Positions 18,686 through 27,377 of a DNA stretch of 64,000 bases are shown here, piece after piece. The position numbers and the translations under genes are program-made. The DNA comes from Amycolatopsis alba DSM 44262 (lineage in GTDB: Bacteria; Actinomycetota; Actinomycetes; Mycobacteriales; Pseudonocardiaceae), in the NCBI RefSeq assembly GCF_000384215.1, contig NZ_KB913032.1:2559665-2623664 (forward strand), in the 5' to 3' direction. Each line of letters opens with the position of its first letter. Within the stretch, counting starts at the first letter, position 1. A model generated the notes under the pieces. It was not told where the DNA came from. It ran no database searches and saw nothing but the letters and a program-made list of their open reading frames with translations.

Positions 18686-19696
18686 ATGATCAAGGCGCGC
18701 GGCCTTGAGCGGCGTTTCCGCCGCAAGGGCCGCAATGGGGGCGAGGTCCACGCGGTCAAGGGCGTCGACCTCGATGTGTCGGCCGGGGAGCTGGTCGGCT
18801 TCCTGGGACCCAACGGCGCGGGGAAGACCACGACCCTGCGCATGCTGACGACACTTCTCAAGCCCACCGCCGGCGAAGCGACGGTAGGCGGCTGCGACCT
18901 GCTCGCCGACCCACTGGGGGTGCGCCGGCGAATCGGGTACGTCGCCCAGGGCGGCGGCACCGCACCGGCGAGCAAGGTCGTCGAGGAGATCGAGTTCCAG
19001 GGGCGGCTGTACCGGATGAGCAAGGCGGACGCGCTCGCGCGCGGGGCCGCCCTCGCCGAACAGCTGGATCTGGCCGGACTCGACCAACGGACGACCGCAA
19101 CCCTGTCGGGCGGGCAGCGCCGACGGCTCGACATCGCGCTCGGGCTGATCCACTCGCCAGGGCTCGTCTTCCTGGACGAACCGTCGACGGGGCTCGACCC
19201 GCAGAGCCGGGCGAACCTGTGGGACCACATCCGCAGGCTGCGCGACGAGCAGGGAGTCACGGTCTTCTTGACCACGCACTACCTCGACGAAGCCGACGCG
19301 CTCTCCGACCGGCTGATCGTCATCGACGACGGGAAGATCGTCGCCGAAGGCACCCCGGACTCACTGAAGGCGAGAGTTTCCGGCGACAGTGTCGTCATCG
19401 GGGTCTCACCGGAATCGGCGGCGGAGACCGCGGAGGTCGCGGGACGCCTCGAAGGGGCGCACGAAATGACTGTCGCCGACGGAACAGTGCGTTTCCGCGT
19501 GCCGCGCGGGGACACCGCGATGCCCGAACTGCTGCGGGCGCTGGACGCGCGTGGCATCGCGATGGCGTCAATGCAGGTGCACCGGCCGACGCTCGACGAC
19601 GTCTTCCTGACCCTGACGGGCCGAAGCCTGCGCGATGCCGAAGTGGGCACGCCGGTCGACGACGCTCCGGAGAAGGAGGCAACGCATGTTGCATGA
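18686..19696 (+). CDS. DrrA-like ABC transporter ATPase
   Basis: A 336-residue ATPase of the daunorubicin-resistance type. Walker A GPNGAGKTTT, signature LSGGQRRRLDIAL, Walker B VFLDEPSTGLDP and switch TTHYLDEADAL are intact. A C-terminal DrrA-like extension ends with TLDDVFLTLTGRSLRD. GGAAGGGAG precedes the ATG. It overlaps the permease gene by 11 bp. With the PadR gene it forms a self-contained drug or lipid export module; the substrate is unknown. Confidence 0.92.
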   Translation: MIKARGLERRFRRKGRNGGEVHAVKGVDLDVSAGELVGFLGPNGAGKTTTLRMLTTLLKPTAGEATVGGCDLLADPLGVRRRIGYVAQGGGTAPASKVVEEIEFQGRLYRMSKADALARGAALAEQLDLAGLDQRTTATLSGGQRRRLDIALGLIHSPGLVFLDEPSTGLDPQSRANLWDHIRRLRDEQGVTVFLTTHYLDEADALSDRLIVIDDGKIVAEGTPDSLKARVSGDSVVIGVSPESAAETAEVAGRLEGAHEMTVADGTVRFRVPRGDTAMPELLRALDARGIAMASMQVHRPTLDDVFLTLTGRSLRDAEVGTPVDDAPEKEATHVA

Positions 19697-20450
19697 CACT
19701 TGGTTGATCTTCCGCCGGGACATGCTCGCGGCGTTGCGCAATCCGACCTGGCTTGCGATCGGCATCATGCAACCGTTGCTGTACTTGTTCTTCTTCGGGC
19801 CGCTTCTGGTGAAGTCGCTCAACAATCAGGGCCTGTCCGATGTGGACGGCTGGATGATCTTCACCCCGGCGATCATCGCGCAGCTCGCGCTGTTCGGCAG
19901 CTCCTTCGTCGGTTTCGGCCTCCTGGCGGAATACCGCTCGGGCGTGGTCGAGCGGATGCGGGTCACACCGGTGAGCCGGGTGGCGCTGTTGCTGGGCAAA
20001 GTGCTCGCCAACGGGTTGCAGACCATCGTCCAGGCGTTGATCATCATCGCCCTGGCGTACCTGGTGTTCGACCTGAACGCGCCGTTCGGCGGCGTCGTGC
20101 TCAGCTTGGTGATCGTCTTCCTTCTGTCGATCACGCTGGCGTCGTGCTCGTACGCGCTGGCGCTGGCACTCAAGAGCGAAGACGCCTTCCCGGCTTTGCT
20201 CAACGCGGTTCTCATGCCGTTGCTGCTGCTGTCCGGAATCCTGATCCCGATCACCGCGCACTCGGCGCCGGATTGGCTGTACACGATTTCCCGGATCAAT
20301 CCGTTCCGGCACGCCGTGGATGTCGAGCGGAACACTTTCAACGGTGACTACTCGATGGACGCACTGTTCACCGGGAGCGTCGTGGTGCTGGTCATGGCGG
20401 TTCTGGCCATCTGGTGGGGCTCCCGGACCTTCCAGCGCGAAAACGCCTGA
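19686..20450 (+). CDS. DrrB-like ABC-2 transporter permease
   Basis: A 254-residue ABC-2 membrane protein with six predicted transmembrane segments (for example QPLLYLFFFGPLLV, TIVQALIIIALAYLVF, VLVMAVLAIWWGSRTF). The ABC-2 landmark ISRINPFRHAVD is present near the C-terminus. The ATG at 19686 lies 8 bases after GGAGG (GAAGGAGG) and overlaps the ATPase gene. It is the membrane partner of the upstream ATPase. Confidence 0.92.
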   Translation: MLHDTWLIFRRDMLAALRNPTWLAIGIMQPLLYLFFFGPLLVKSLNNQGLSDVDGWMIFTPAIIAQLALFGSSFVGFGLLAEYRSGVVERMRVTPVSRVALLLGKVLANGLQTIVQALIIIALAYLVFDLNAPFGGVVLSLVIVFLLSITLASCSYALALALKSEDAFPALLNAVLMPLLLLSGILIPITAHSAPDWLYTISRINPFRHAVDVERNTFNGDYSMDALFTGSVVVLVMAVLAIWWGSRTFQRENA

Positions 20451-20461
20451 GACACGCTGAA

Positions 20462-20510
20462 CCGAAAGGTCACCTTGCGGCCGCTCCGCGGACGTAAGGT
20501 GACCTTTCGG
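20462..20510 (+). terminator. Hairpin terminator after the ABC operon
   Basis: Perfect 15-bp arms CCGAAAGGTCACCTT and complement at 20496-20510, loop 19 nt, starting 12 bp after the permease stop. Confidence 0.75.
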
Positions 20511-20536
20511 GCGTACTGGGGCGAATTCGAGGACAG

Positions 20537-21157
20537 GTGGCTTTGATCGATCCGGAAGGTGAGCACGGAGTCACCCTGTCCCACCGTGAGACGGTGACGG
20601 ACTGGGCGGCGGTGCGTGGCGCCGACATCCGGTTCGCCTCGGTCACGGTCAGCGAGAACACCAACTGGCGGGACGCCGCGGCGGAACGCAATCTGGCCGG
20701 TGCGCAGCACGTCGGAATCCATACCGGCGCTCGGCATTACGCACGTCCTGGCGCGGTTCACGACCAGGCCGACCATTTCGTGCGGACGGCGAGCGCGCTC
20801 GGCGCGTTCGCACCCGGTTCGCTCGCACCGGCGCTCGAAGTGGAGGCGCCCAGTGTCGACGACCGGTTCATCAAGGCGTGGATCAAACACGTCCGGAACG
20901 CGGCGCGCGTCGAACGCGTCCTGATCTACGCGGGCCTCGGCTGCTGGACGGATCGCCTGCACCCGGACAAGTGGGCGGACAGTGAAGTGGTGCTCTGGCT
21001 GGTCCGGCACAACGAAATCCCCGGAAGGCCGGGATGGTTCCACTCGCGACTGGGCTTGCACCAGCACGGTTTCGGTACCGGACTGCCTGGTGTGGACGGT
21101 CCGATCGCCCAAGACGCCGTGGTCTATCCCTTCAAGCTCTCAGACGTGCTTCTGTAG
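20537..21157 (+). CDS. GH25 lysozyme-like protein, non-secreted, altered active site
   Basis: A 206-residue protein resembling glycoside hydrolase family 25: DWAAVRGADIRFASVTVSEN, ARHYARPGAVHDQADHFV, and a tail ending LHQHGFGTGLPGVDGPIAQDAVV. No signal peptide is present. The usual catalytic DxE after the barrel strand (LDVE) reads LEVE here, and the N-terminal GxDVSxWQ is replaced by LIDPEGEHG, so activity is doubtful. The GTG at 20537 follows GAGGA. It may be a cytoplasmic relative with another role. Confidence 0.6.
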   Translation: MALIDPEGEHGVTLSHRETVTDWAAVRGADIRFASVTVSENTNWRDAAAERNLAGAQHVGIHTGARHYARPGAVHDQADHFVRTASALGAFAPGSLAPALEVEAPSVDDRFIKAWIKHVRNAARVERVLIYAGLGCWTDRLHPDKWADSEVVLWLVRHNEIPGRPGWFHSRLGLHQHGFGTGLPGVDGPIAQDAVVYPFKLSDVLL

Positions 21158-21265
21158 TACTCGTTCCGTGACGACGAGTGTGCACGATGTCACCGTGTGG
21201 TCGCGGATCTCACTTTCCGCCGGGCAAGGTTGCGTTTCCGCCCACCCTGACGGAGACAATGTCGC

Positions 21266-22543
21266 GTGCGGTTGATGTGCCGGAGGCTGCGGACGGACGT
21301 CGGGCCCGAACGGGCGCTGGCGGCTCTTGGGGTACGCGCCGAGTCGCTCGGGCTGGCACCACCGGCAGCGCTTTGCGGAGACTGGTTTTCTTCGCGCGCG
21401 GTCATCGCGCTGAGTGCTTCCCTGACTCCTGTCCGGGACGTCTCCGAGGCGTTCGCGATTCCCACCCGGATGCCTGTCGTTCGTGACGCCGTTCCCGGCG
21501 CCATCGGGGGCGGCTGGTTCGGGTACCTGAGTTACGACCTGACCGATCCCTCGGGCCGTTCCGGCGCTCTACCTCCGGCCGTCTGGGGCTGGGTCGACCG
21601 GGTGCTGCGGCTGGACGCGAACGGTTCGTGGTGGTTCGAAGCCCTGATCCCCGACGAAGATCCGGATCCGGTCGCCGAAGTGTCCGCGGTGGAATCCGCG
21701 CTCGCCGAGCTTCCCGAGGCGACGACTTGGAGTTCCGGCCCGCTGTCGCGGCCGCTTCCGTCGGAGCACTATGACGCGGTCAAGGCGTGTGTGCACGCGA
21801 TCGAGGCCGGTGAGCTGTTCCAGGCGAACATCTGCGCTCGCTTCAACGGAGAATTCGAAGGCGATCCGATCGCGTTGTTCGCCGAAGGCACGCGTCGGCT
21901 GCGGGCCCGCCGAGCTGCGTTCCTCGCCGGCGACTGGGGCTCGGTCGTGTCGTTCTCCCCCGAACTTTTCCTGGCCCGGCATGGGCGCCAGGTCCGGTCG
22001 ACACCGATCAAGGGCACCTTGCCGCGGCGGGACGCGGCCGACGACCATCTCGCGCAACGGCTGCGGGAATCCAGCAAGGACGTCGCCGAGAACGTGATGA
22101 TCACCGACCTCGTCCGCAATGACCTCGGCCGGGTGTGCGCGACCGGCAGTGTGCGCGTCCCCGAACTTCTCGAGGTCCGGCCCGCGCCAGGGGTCTGGCA
22201 CCTCGAGTCCACTGTAGAGGGATCACTCGCCGACGGGGTCGACGACGCGGCGCTGCTCGCGGCCACGTTCCCGCCGGGTTCGGTGACGGGCGCGCCGAAG
22301 ATCCGGGCACTGGATCTGATCGCCGAACTCGAACCCGTGGCGCGCGGTGTCTACACGGGCGCGATCGGACTCGTTTCGCCGGTCGCCGGGCTGGAGCTGA
22401 ACGTCGCGATCAGGACCTTCGAAATCCACGACGGCGAGATCGCGCTGGGAGTCGGCGGCGGGATCACCGCCGACTCCGACAGCGAAGCGGAATGGCAGGA
22501 ATGCCTGCACAAATCCGCTCCACTGGAACGCCTGCTCGGCTGA
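21266..22543 (+). CDS. pabB: Aminodeoxychorismate synthase component I
   Basis: A 425-residue chorismate-utilising enzyme. The C-terminal domain carries the family signatures STPIKGTLPRR, DVAENVMITDLVRNDLGRV, TFPPGSVTGAPK and GVGGGITADSDSEAEWQE. With PabA it converts chorismate and glutamine to 4-amino-4-deoxychorismate for folate. The gene lies near metG and rsmI, as pabB (Rv1005c) does in mycobacteria, which favours PabB over anthranilate synthase. The GTG start at 21266 is used; other starts close by are possible. Confidence 0.88.
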   Translation: MRLMCRRLRTDVGPERALAALGVRAESLGLAPPAALCGDWFSSRAVIALSASLTPVRDVSEAFAIPTRMPVVRDAVPGAIGGGWFGYLSYDLTDPSGRSGALPPAVWGWVDRVLRLDANGSWWFEALIPDEDPDPVAEVSAVESALAELPEATTWSSGPLSRPLPSEHYDAVKACVHAIEAGELFQANICARFNGEFEGDPIALFAEGTRRLRARRAAFLAGDWGSVVSFSPELFLARHGRQVRSTPIKGTLPRRDAADDHLAQRLRESSKDVAENVMITDLVRNDLGRVCATGSVRVPELLEVRPAPGVWHLESTVEGSLADGVDDAALLAATFPPGSVTGAPKIRALDLIAELEPVARGVYTGAIGLVSPVAGLELNVAIRTFEIHDGEIALGVGGGITADSDSEAEWQECLHKSAPLERLLG

Positions 22544-22544
22544 G

Positions 22545-23504
22545 CTACTTGGTGGGATCCAGCAGGAGCTTGCCCGCGGTGCCGCGCGAACGCAGGGCCT
22601 CGTGGGCGGCACGCGCGTCGGAAAGCGCGTATTCGCCGCCGGCGACGGCGCGGATCCGGCCGTCGAGGGCCAGCTCGAAAAGCTCGTCGAGCGTGCGGCC
22701 GAAGACGTTTCCAGGGAGCTTGAAGGCGTGCGGCAGCCACATCCCGGCCACGGTGGTGCTGTGGCCGAGCAGGTTGCGGGCTTCGATCGGCTTCGGCTGC
22801 TCGCGGCTGGCCATACCGTAGAACGCGAGGCGGCCAAACGGCGCGAGGGCCGCGATGCTCTGATCCGTGACGGTGCCACCGGTCATGTCCAGCACGATGT
22901 CGACGCGCTTGCCGCCGTTCGCCTCGCGAAGCGCGTCGGTCATGTTCTCGGCGCGCGAATCGATGGCGACGTCGGCGCCTAGTTCGAGGGCGAGGGCACG
23001 CTTCTCGTCGCTGCTGGCGGTCGCGATGACCCGGCCCGCTCCCCAAGCCTTCGCGAGCTGGACGGCGATGGTGCCGACCCCGCCCGCCGCCGCGTGCACG
23101 ACGACGGATTCGCCGGGTTCGAGGTGGGCGCTCCTACGCAGCAGGAGTGCGGCGGTGGTGCCCTGGACGATGAAGGAGAGCGCGGTCAGGTCGTCGACGC
23201 CGTCGGGCACGGCGAAGCTGGTGACCTCGTCCGCCACGGCACGCTCGGCGTAGCCGCCACCGCCGTTGAGCAGCGAGACGAAACGTTTGCCGTCCGCGGT
23301 ACGGCCGACGACCTCTCCGCCTGGCACGAGCGGGAGTTTGCTCGGCGCAAGGTAGGAGTTCTCGGCCTGGTGGGTGTCGGCGTAGTTGATGCCGATCCGG
23401 TCGACCTCCACCAGCAGCTGACCCGGTCCGGGGACGGGATCGGGCAGGTCGACGAGGTTGAGCACCTCGGGTCCGCCGAATTCGGTCACCTGTACTGCGC
23501 GCAT
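22545..23504 (-). CDS. Quinone oxidoreductase-type zinc-free alcohol dehydrogenase
   Basis: A 319-residue MDR-family protein. N-terminal MRAVQVTEFGGPEVLNLVDLP is the classic quinone reductase start, the nucleotide-binding loop is VHAAAGGVGTIAVQLAKAWG, and the C-terminus has ALRSRGTAGKLLL. No catalytic-zinc cysteines are seen. ATG at 23504 is preferred over upstream ATGs because GAGGAGG lies 6 bases before it. It is divergent from a TetR gene with a palindrome in between, so NADPH-dependent reduction of a quinone or enone under that repressor is likely. Confidence 0.88.
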   Translation of the reverse strand: MRAVQVTEFGGPEVLNLVDLPDPVPGPGQLLVEVDRIGINYADTHQAENSYLAPSKLPLVPGGEVVGRTADGKRFVSLLNGGGGYAERAVADEVTSFAVPDGVDDLTALSFIVQGTTAALLLRRSAHLEPGESVVVHAAAGGVGTIAVQLAKAWGAGRVIATASSDEKRALALELGADVAIDSRAENMTDALREANGGKRVDIVLDMTGGTVTDQSIAALAPFGRLAFYGMASREQPKPIEARNLLGHSTTVAGMWLPHAFKLPGNVFGRTLDELFELALDGRIRAVAGGEYALSDARAAHEALRSRGTAGKLLLDPTK

Positions 23505-23522
23505 CCGCATCCTCCTCATCGA

Positions 23523-23550
23523 GATGAGACATTCTTGCATATGTCTCATC
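23523..23550. promoter_or_regulatory. TetR operator candidate between divergent genes
   Basis: Perfect 10-bp arms GATGAGACAT and ATGTCTCATC separated by 8 bases. A second, weaker pair (ATGAGAC with GTTTCACTCAT, 23552-23582) follows. Both lie in the 99-bp divergent promoter region of the oxidoreductase and TetR genes. Confidence 0.6.
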
Positions 23551-23603
23551 CATGAGACGATGCATGATATGTTTCACTCATCGAAACCGCACTCGAACGC
23601 CAG

Positions 23604-24158
23604 TTGACTTCGCCGCGCCCGGACGCCCTGCGCGCGTTCACGATCGCGCGCGCCTGGTTCCTGGAGGGGCGCCGGGTGGACATGGGCGAGCTCGCGGGCG
23701 CGCTGGGCATCAGCCGGGCCACGCTGCACCGCTGGGTCGGCGGCCGGGATCAGCTGCTCGGCGAGATCCTGTGGTCGATGACCGTGGAGGTCTTCGAGGC
23801 ACGGGCTTCCGGCAAGCTCGGACGCGGCGCGGCGGGGATCGCGGAACTCGTCGGCACCTTCGTCCGGACCGTGAACGACTCGAAACCGTTCCGGGAGTTC
23901 CTGCGCAACGAGCCCGAGCGAGCACTGCGGATCCTGACGACGAAGGCCAGCGTGGTGCAGAGCCGCGCGATCGCGAAGATGCGCGAGTTCCTGGACGAAG
24001 AGGTCGAGGCCGGACGTCTCGCCCCGCCCTTACCGGTCGAGGACCTGGCCTATCTGCTGGTGCGGATCGGCGAGTCCTTCATCTACACCGACGTCATCAC
24101 CGGCGCCGAGCCCGATGCTGCGAAGGCGCACGCGGCCGCGACGGCCTTGCTGTCCTAG
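23604..24158 (+). CDS. TetR-family regulator (QsdR type)
   Basis: A 184-residue regulator. The helix-turn-helix reads MGELAGALGISRATLHRWVGGRDQLLGEI; the Trp in HRW and the position of the HTH match the QsdR subgroup rather than classical TetR (which has YYYF). The only reasonable in-frame start is a TTG at 23604; the frame closes a few codons upstream without ATG or GTG. Its likely target is the divergent oxidoreductase and itself. Confidence 0.85.
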   Translation: MTSPRPDALRAFTIARAWFLEGRRVDMGELAGALGISRATLHRWVGGRDQLLGEILWSMTVEVFEARASGKLGRGAAGIAELVGTFVRTVNDSKPFREFLRNEPERALRILTTKASVVQSRAIAKMREFLDEEVEAGRLAPPLPVEDLAYLLVRIGESFIYTDVITGAEPDAAKAHAAATALLS

Positions 24159-24991
24159 CTCTTGCGGGACGCAAGCACGGCGTCGTAGAGCTCCTTCTTC
24201 GACACCCCGGCGGCCTCGGCGACTTCGGCGGCGGCGGATTTGAGACGTTCGCCTGCCGCGACCCGCGAGGAGACCTCCGAAACCAGGTCCGCGACACTCA
24301 CCGAACGCGGTGGCGCGCCCGCTAGGACGACCGTGATCTCACCTTTGACTCCGTCGGCGGCCCAAGCGGCCAGATCCGGCAGAGTGCCGCGTTTGACCTC
24401 TTCATACGTTTTGGTCAGCTCGCGGCAGACAGCCGCGCGACGATCGGGACCCAAGACTTCGGCGGCGTCGGCGAGCGTGCTCGCGAGGCGATGCGGTGAC
24501 TCGAAGAACACGGCCGTACGGGGCTCGCCCTTCAGAGAACCGAGCCATTTCGCGCGTTCGCCGGGCTTGCGCGGAGCGAATCCTTCGAAACAGAAACGGT
24601 CGCAAGGAAGGCCCGACAGTGCCAGTGCCGTGGTCACCGCGGACGGGCCGGGAAGGCAGGTCACCGGCACCTCGGCCTCGACGCAGGCCGCCACCAGGCG
24701 GAATCCGGGATCCGAGACGCTCGGCATCCCCGCGTCGGTCACGAGGACCACCGTTTCGCCCGACTGGAGCGATTCGAGAAGTTTCGGCAGCCGGGCGGTC
24801 TCGACGTCCTCGTAGAAGCTGACGACTCGTCCGACCGGTGAAACGTCAAGGGCCGAAGTGAGGGAACGCAGGCGACGGGTGTCTTCGGCGGCGATCACGT
24901 CGGCTGTCGCGAGGGCTTCGGACAGGCGCGGCGAAGCGTCGCGGACGTCTCCGAGCGGGGTGGCTGCCAGCACGAGGCGTCCTTCGGTCAT
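24155..24991 (-). CDS. rsmI: 16S rRNA (cytidine1402-2'-O)-methyltransferase
   Basis: A 278-residue SAM-dependent tetrapyrrole-methylase-fold enzyme. Diagnostic motifs are VIAAEDTRRLRSL, LVTDAGMPSVSDPGFRLV and LPGPSAVTTALALSGLP, then FEGFAPRK. It methylates the ribose of C1402 in the decoding centre. It overlaps the TetR stop by 4 bp and is divergent from pmt, the same pairing as Rv1003/Rv1002c. Confidence 0.95.
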   Translation of the reverse strand: MTEGRLVLAATPLGDVRDASPRLSEALATADVIAAEDTRRLRSLTSALDVSPVGRVVSFYEDVETARLPKLLESLQSGETVVLVTDAGMPSVSDPGFRLVAACVEAEVPVTCLPGPSAVTTALALSGLPCDRFCFEGFAPRKPGERAKWLGSLKGEPRTAVFFESPHRLASTLADAAEVLGPDRRAAVCRELTKTYEEVKRGTLPDLAAWAADGVKGEITVVLAGAPPRSVSVADLVSEVSSRVAAGERLKSAAAEVAEAAGVSKKELYDAVLASRKS

Positions 24992-25059
24992 TCCCGAAGG
25001 TTAACCGGTTCGCATATCCGGCCACCGAGTTCACTCTTTCGCCCGTAGGATCATGCCCC

Positions 25060-26631
25060 GTGACCGCACTGCTGACACGGGACAACGAGAGCGTGCGGCC
25101 GGATCCGGTCGACGCGCTCCGGCCACCGAGCGACCGGGAGGCCAGCCTCCTCGGCCGCGGCATGCCGACCGACCGCCTGCGCGGCTGGATCGTCACGCTG
25201 GTGCTGACGCTCATCGGCGGCATCATCCGGATCCAGAACCTGGCGACGCCCACGGACAAGGGCACTCCCGTCTTCGACGAGAAGCACTACGTCCCGCAGG
25301 CGTGGCAGATGCTGCGCAACGGCGGTTACGAAGACAACTACGGCTACGAGCTGATCGTGCACCCGCCGTTGGCGAAGCATCTCATCGCGATCGGCGAGTG
25401 GCTGTTCGGCTACAACGCCTGGGGCTGGCGGATCATGCCGGCGCTGGCCGGCACGCTGATCGTGTTCCTCACCATCCGGATCGCCCGGCGGCTCACCCGT
25501 TCGACGCTGCTCGGCGCGGTCGCCGGGATCCTGGTGGTCAGCGACGGCGTCCTGCACCTGCAGTCACGCATGGGCATGCTCGACATCTTCATCGCGTTGT
25601 TCGTGCTCGCCGCGTTCGCCTGTGTCCTGTGCGACCGCGACCAGGTGCGGCAGCGGCTCGCCGTGGCCGTCCGCGAAGGCTGGATCGACGAGTCCCGCTT
25701 CGGCCCGAAGCTGGGCTTCCGGTGGTGGCGGTTCGCCGGCGGCCTGATGATCGGGCTGACCTTCGGCGTCAAATGGTCGGCGCTCTATTACATCGCCGCG
25801 TTCGGCCTGCTCACCGTCTTCTTCGACGTGGCCGCTCGCCGCGCCGCCGGGGTGCAGCGGCCTTGGGTCGGCACGCTGCGCCGCGACGTGCTGCCCGCGC
25901 TGTGGGCGATCGTCGTCATCCCGATCCTGGTGTACCTCGCCTGCTACTGGGCCTGGTTCGCGAGCGAGACCGCGACCGACCGCAATCTGGTCGCGATCAA
26001 GGACCTCGATCCCGGATTCTGGGGCTGGATACCCCCTGCGTTGCGTTCGCTGGGCAACTACTCGATGAACGTGCTCGACTTCCACGCGCATCTGGTGACG
26101 CCCAAGGACAAACCGCATCCATGGGAGTCGAAGCCGTGGACCTGGCCGATGGGGCTGCGGCCGATGCTCTACGCCTACGCGGGCGGCACCGACGCGACCG
26201 GCTGTGGCGAGTCGACCTGCGTGCGGGCGACGATGCTGATCGGGACGCCGGCGATGTGGTGGCTGGCCCTGCCGATGCTCGGCTGGAGCGCGTGGCGGTC
26301 GTTCTTCCGCGCGGACTGGCGCTACGCCGCCGTGCTCGTGGGTTACCTCGCCGGGTTCCTGCCGTGGTTCACCAACCTCGACCGCCAGATGTACTACTTC
26401 TACGCGACGCCGCTGGCACCGTTCCTGGTCCTGGGGTTGACGCTGGTTCTCGGCCAGATCCTCGGCAGCGCGAAACGCGGATTCGAACGGCGGGGCACCG
26501 GCATGCTCGTCGTCGCCCTCTACGTGGGTCTCGTCGTGGCCAACTTCGCCTGGCTGTGGCCGATCCTGAACGGCGAAGCGATCACCAACGAGCACTGGAA
26601 CGCCGAGTTGTGGCTTCCGTCCTGGAAGTGA
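25060..26631 (+). CDS. pmt: Dolichyl-phosphate-mannose-protein O-mannosyltransferase
   Basis: A 523-residue polytopic membrane enzyme of the GT39 family. The catalytic acidic pair lies in GTPVFDEKHYVPQA in the first extracytoplasmic loop; HPPLAKHLIAIGEW and the C-terminal PWFTNLDRQMYYFYATP are conserved family blocks. About ten transmembrane segments follow the soluble N-terminal 45 residues. It transfers mannose from polyprenyl-phosphate mannose to Ser/Thr of secreted proteins. GTG at 25060 is the first sensible start. It matches Rv1002c by position. Confidence 0.94.
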   Translation: MTALLTRDNESVRPDPVDALRPPSDREASLLGRGMPTDRLRGWIVTLVLTLIGGIIRIQNLATPTDKGTPVFDEKHYVPQAWQMLRNGGYEDNYGYELIVHPPLAKHLIAIGEWLFGYNAWGWRIMPALAGTLIVFLTIRIARRLTRSTLLGAVAGILVVSDGVLHLQSRMGMLDIFIALFVLAAFACVLCDRDQVRQRLAVAVREGWIDESRFGPKLGFRWWRFAGGLMIGLTFGVKWSALYYIAAFGLLTVFFDVAARRAAGVQRPWVGTLRRDVLPALWAIVVIPILVYLACYWAWFASETATDRNLVAIKDLDPGFWGWIPPALRSLGNYSMNVLDFHAHLVTPKDKPHPWESKPWTWPMGLRPMLYAYAGGTDATGCGESTCVRATMLIGTPAMWWLALPMLGWSAWRSFFRADWRYAAVLVGYLAGFLPWFTNLDRQMYYFYATPLAPFLVLGLTLVLGQILGSAKRGFERRGTGMLVVALYVGLVVANFAWLWPILNGEAITNEHWNAELWLPSWK

Positions 26632-26734
26632 CCACGACCGGTTGACGAGCGATCGCTGATTTTCCGATTCAAGTGTGACACTTGGTCGATCGTTGTTACT
26701 CTCCCCTGGTCAGCAGCAGTCGACAGGGGGCATC

Positions 26735-27298
26735 ATGATGATCCGACCGCTCGGAGTGGCCTGTGCGGCCGCGGCGTTGTTCTTGATCGCGGGCTGTGAA
26801 GAGCAGACGCCGGGAACCGCGTCGCCGCAGACTTCCGCCATTCCGAGCACTTCGGAGGCGCCGGCCAGCAGCTCGGCACAGCCCAGTGCCTCTTCTCGGC
26901 CTTCGGCGACCGCGGCGACCGTCTCCGAGGCCACCAAGCCCGCCACCGGCGGCGCGGTGGCCCACAGCCCGGACGGGGCGGCGAGCGTGATGGAGGAGTA
27001 CTTCCATGCACTGGGGGCCAAGGACCTCGAAACGGTCTGCCGGATCACCGGTCCGGCGTTCGACGGCGGAATGAAGGAATGCCGCACCCTCACCCCGATG
27101 CAGTTCGGGATGTTCTCGGACGATGACCTCAAGAAACTGAAGGCCATCCGCGTCGACCGGGCGAAGCTGCAGAGCAAGGGAGCGGACAAGGTCGTCTTCC
27201 CACCGGCCTCGATCGCGCCGCAGATCGCGATGATGGCGTCCGACCCCAAGACGTTCACCATGGCGTGGCGCGACGGGACCTGGGTCGTCGTCGACTGA
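26735..27298 (+). CDS. Secreted lipoprotein of unknown function
   Basis: A 187-residue lipoprotein. MMIRPLGVACAAAALFLIAGC gives a signal peptide and lipobox (Cys at 21), followed by a Ser/Ala/Thr-rich linker of about 60 residues and a small globular domain (SVMEEYFHALGAKDLETVCRI) resembling NTF2-like folds. The ATG at 26735 follows AGGGGG. The Ser/Thr-rich linker would be a possible substrate for the neighbouring Pmt enzyme, but that is inference. Confidence 0.75.
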   Translation: MMIRPLGVACAAAALFLIAGCEEQTPGTASPQTSAIPSTSEAPASSSAQPSASSRPSATAATVSEATKPATGGAVAHSPDGAASVMEEYFHALGAKDLETVCRITGPAFDGGMKECRTLTPMQFGMFSDDDLKKLKAIRVDRAKLQSKGADKVVFPPASIAPQIAMMASDPKTFTMAWRDGTWVVVD

Positions 27299-27299
27299 G

Positions 27300-27369
27300 A
27301 GAGAGCAAGGGACCTTTGCTAGCGTTCGTTAGCACACTAACTAACGGGAGCAAAGGTCCCTTGCTCTCT
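27300..27369. terminator. Long perfect bidirectional hairpin
   Basis: Arms of 21 bp, perfectly complementary (27300-27320 and 27349-27369, core GCAAGGGACCTTTGC), with a smaller GTTAG/CTAAC stem inside the loop. It lies between the convergent lipoprotein and kinase genes. Confidence 0.75.
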
Positions 27370-27377
27370 TTCGCAGG

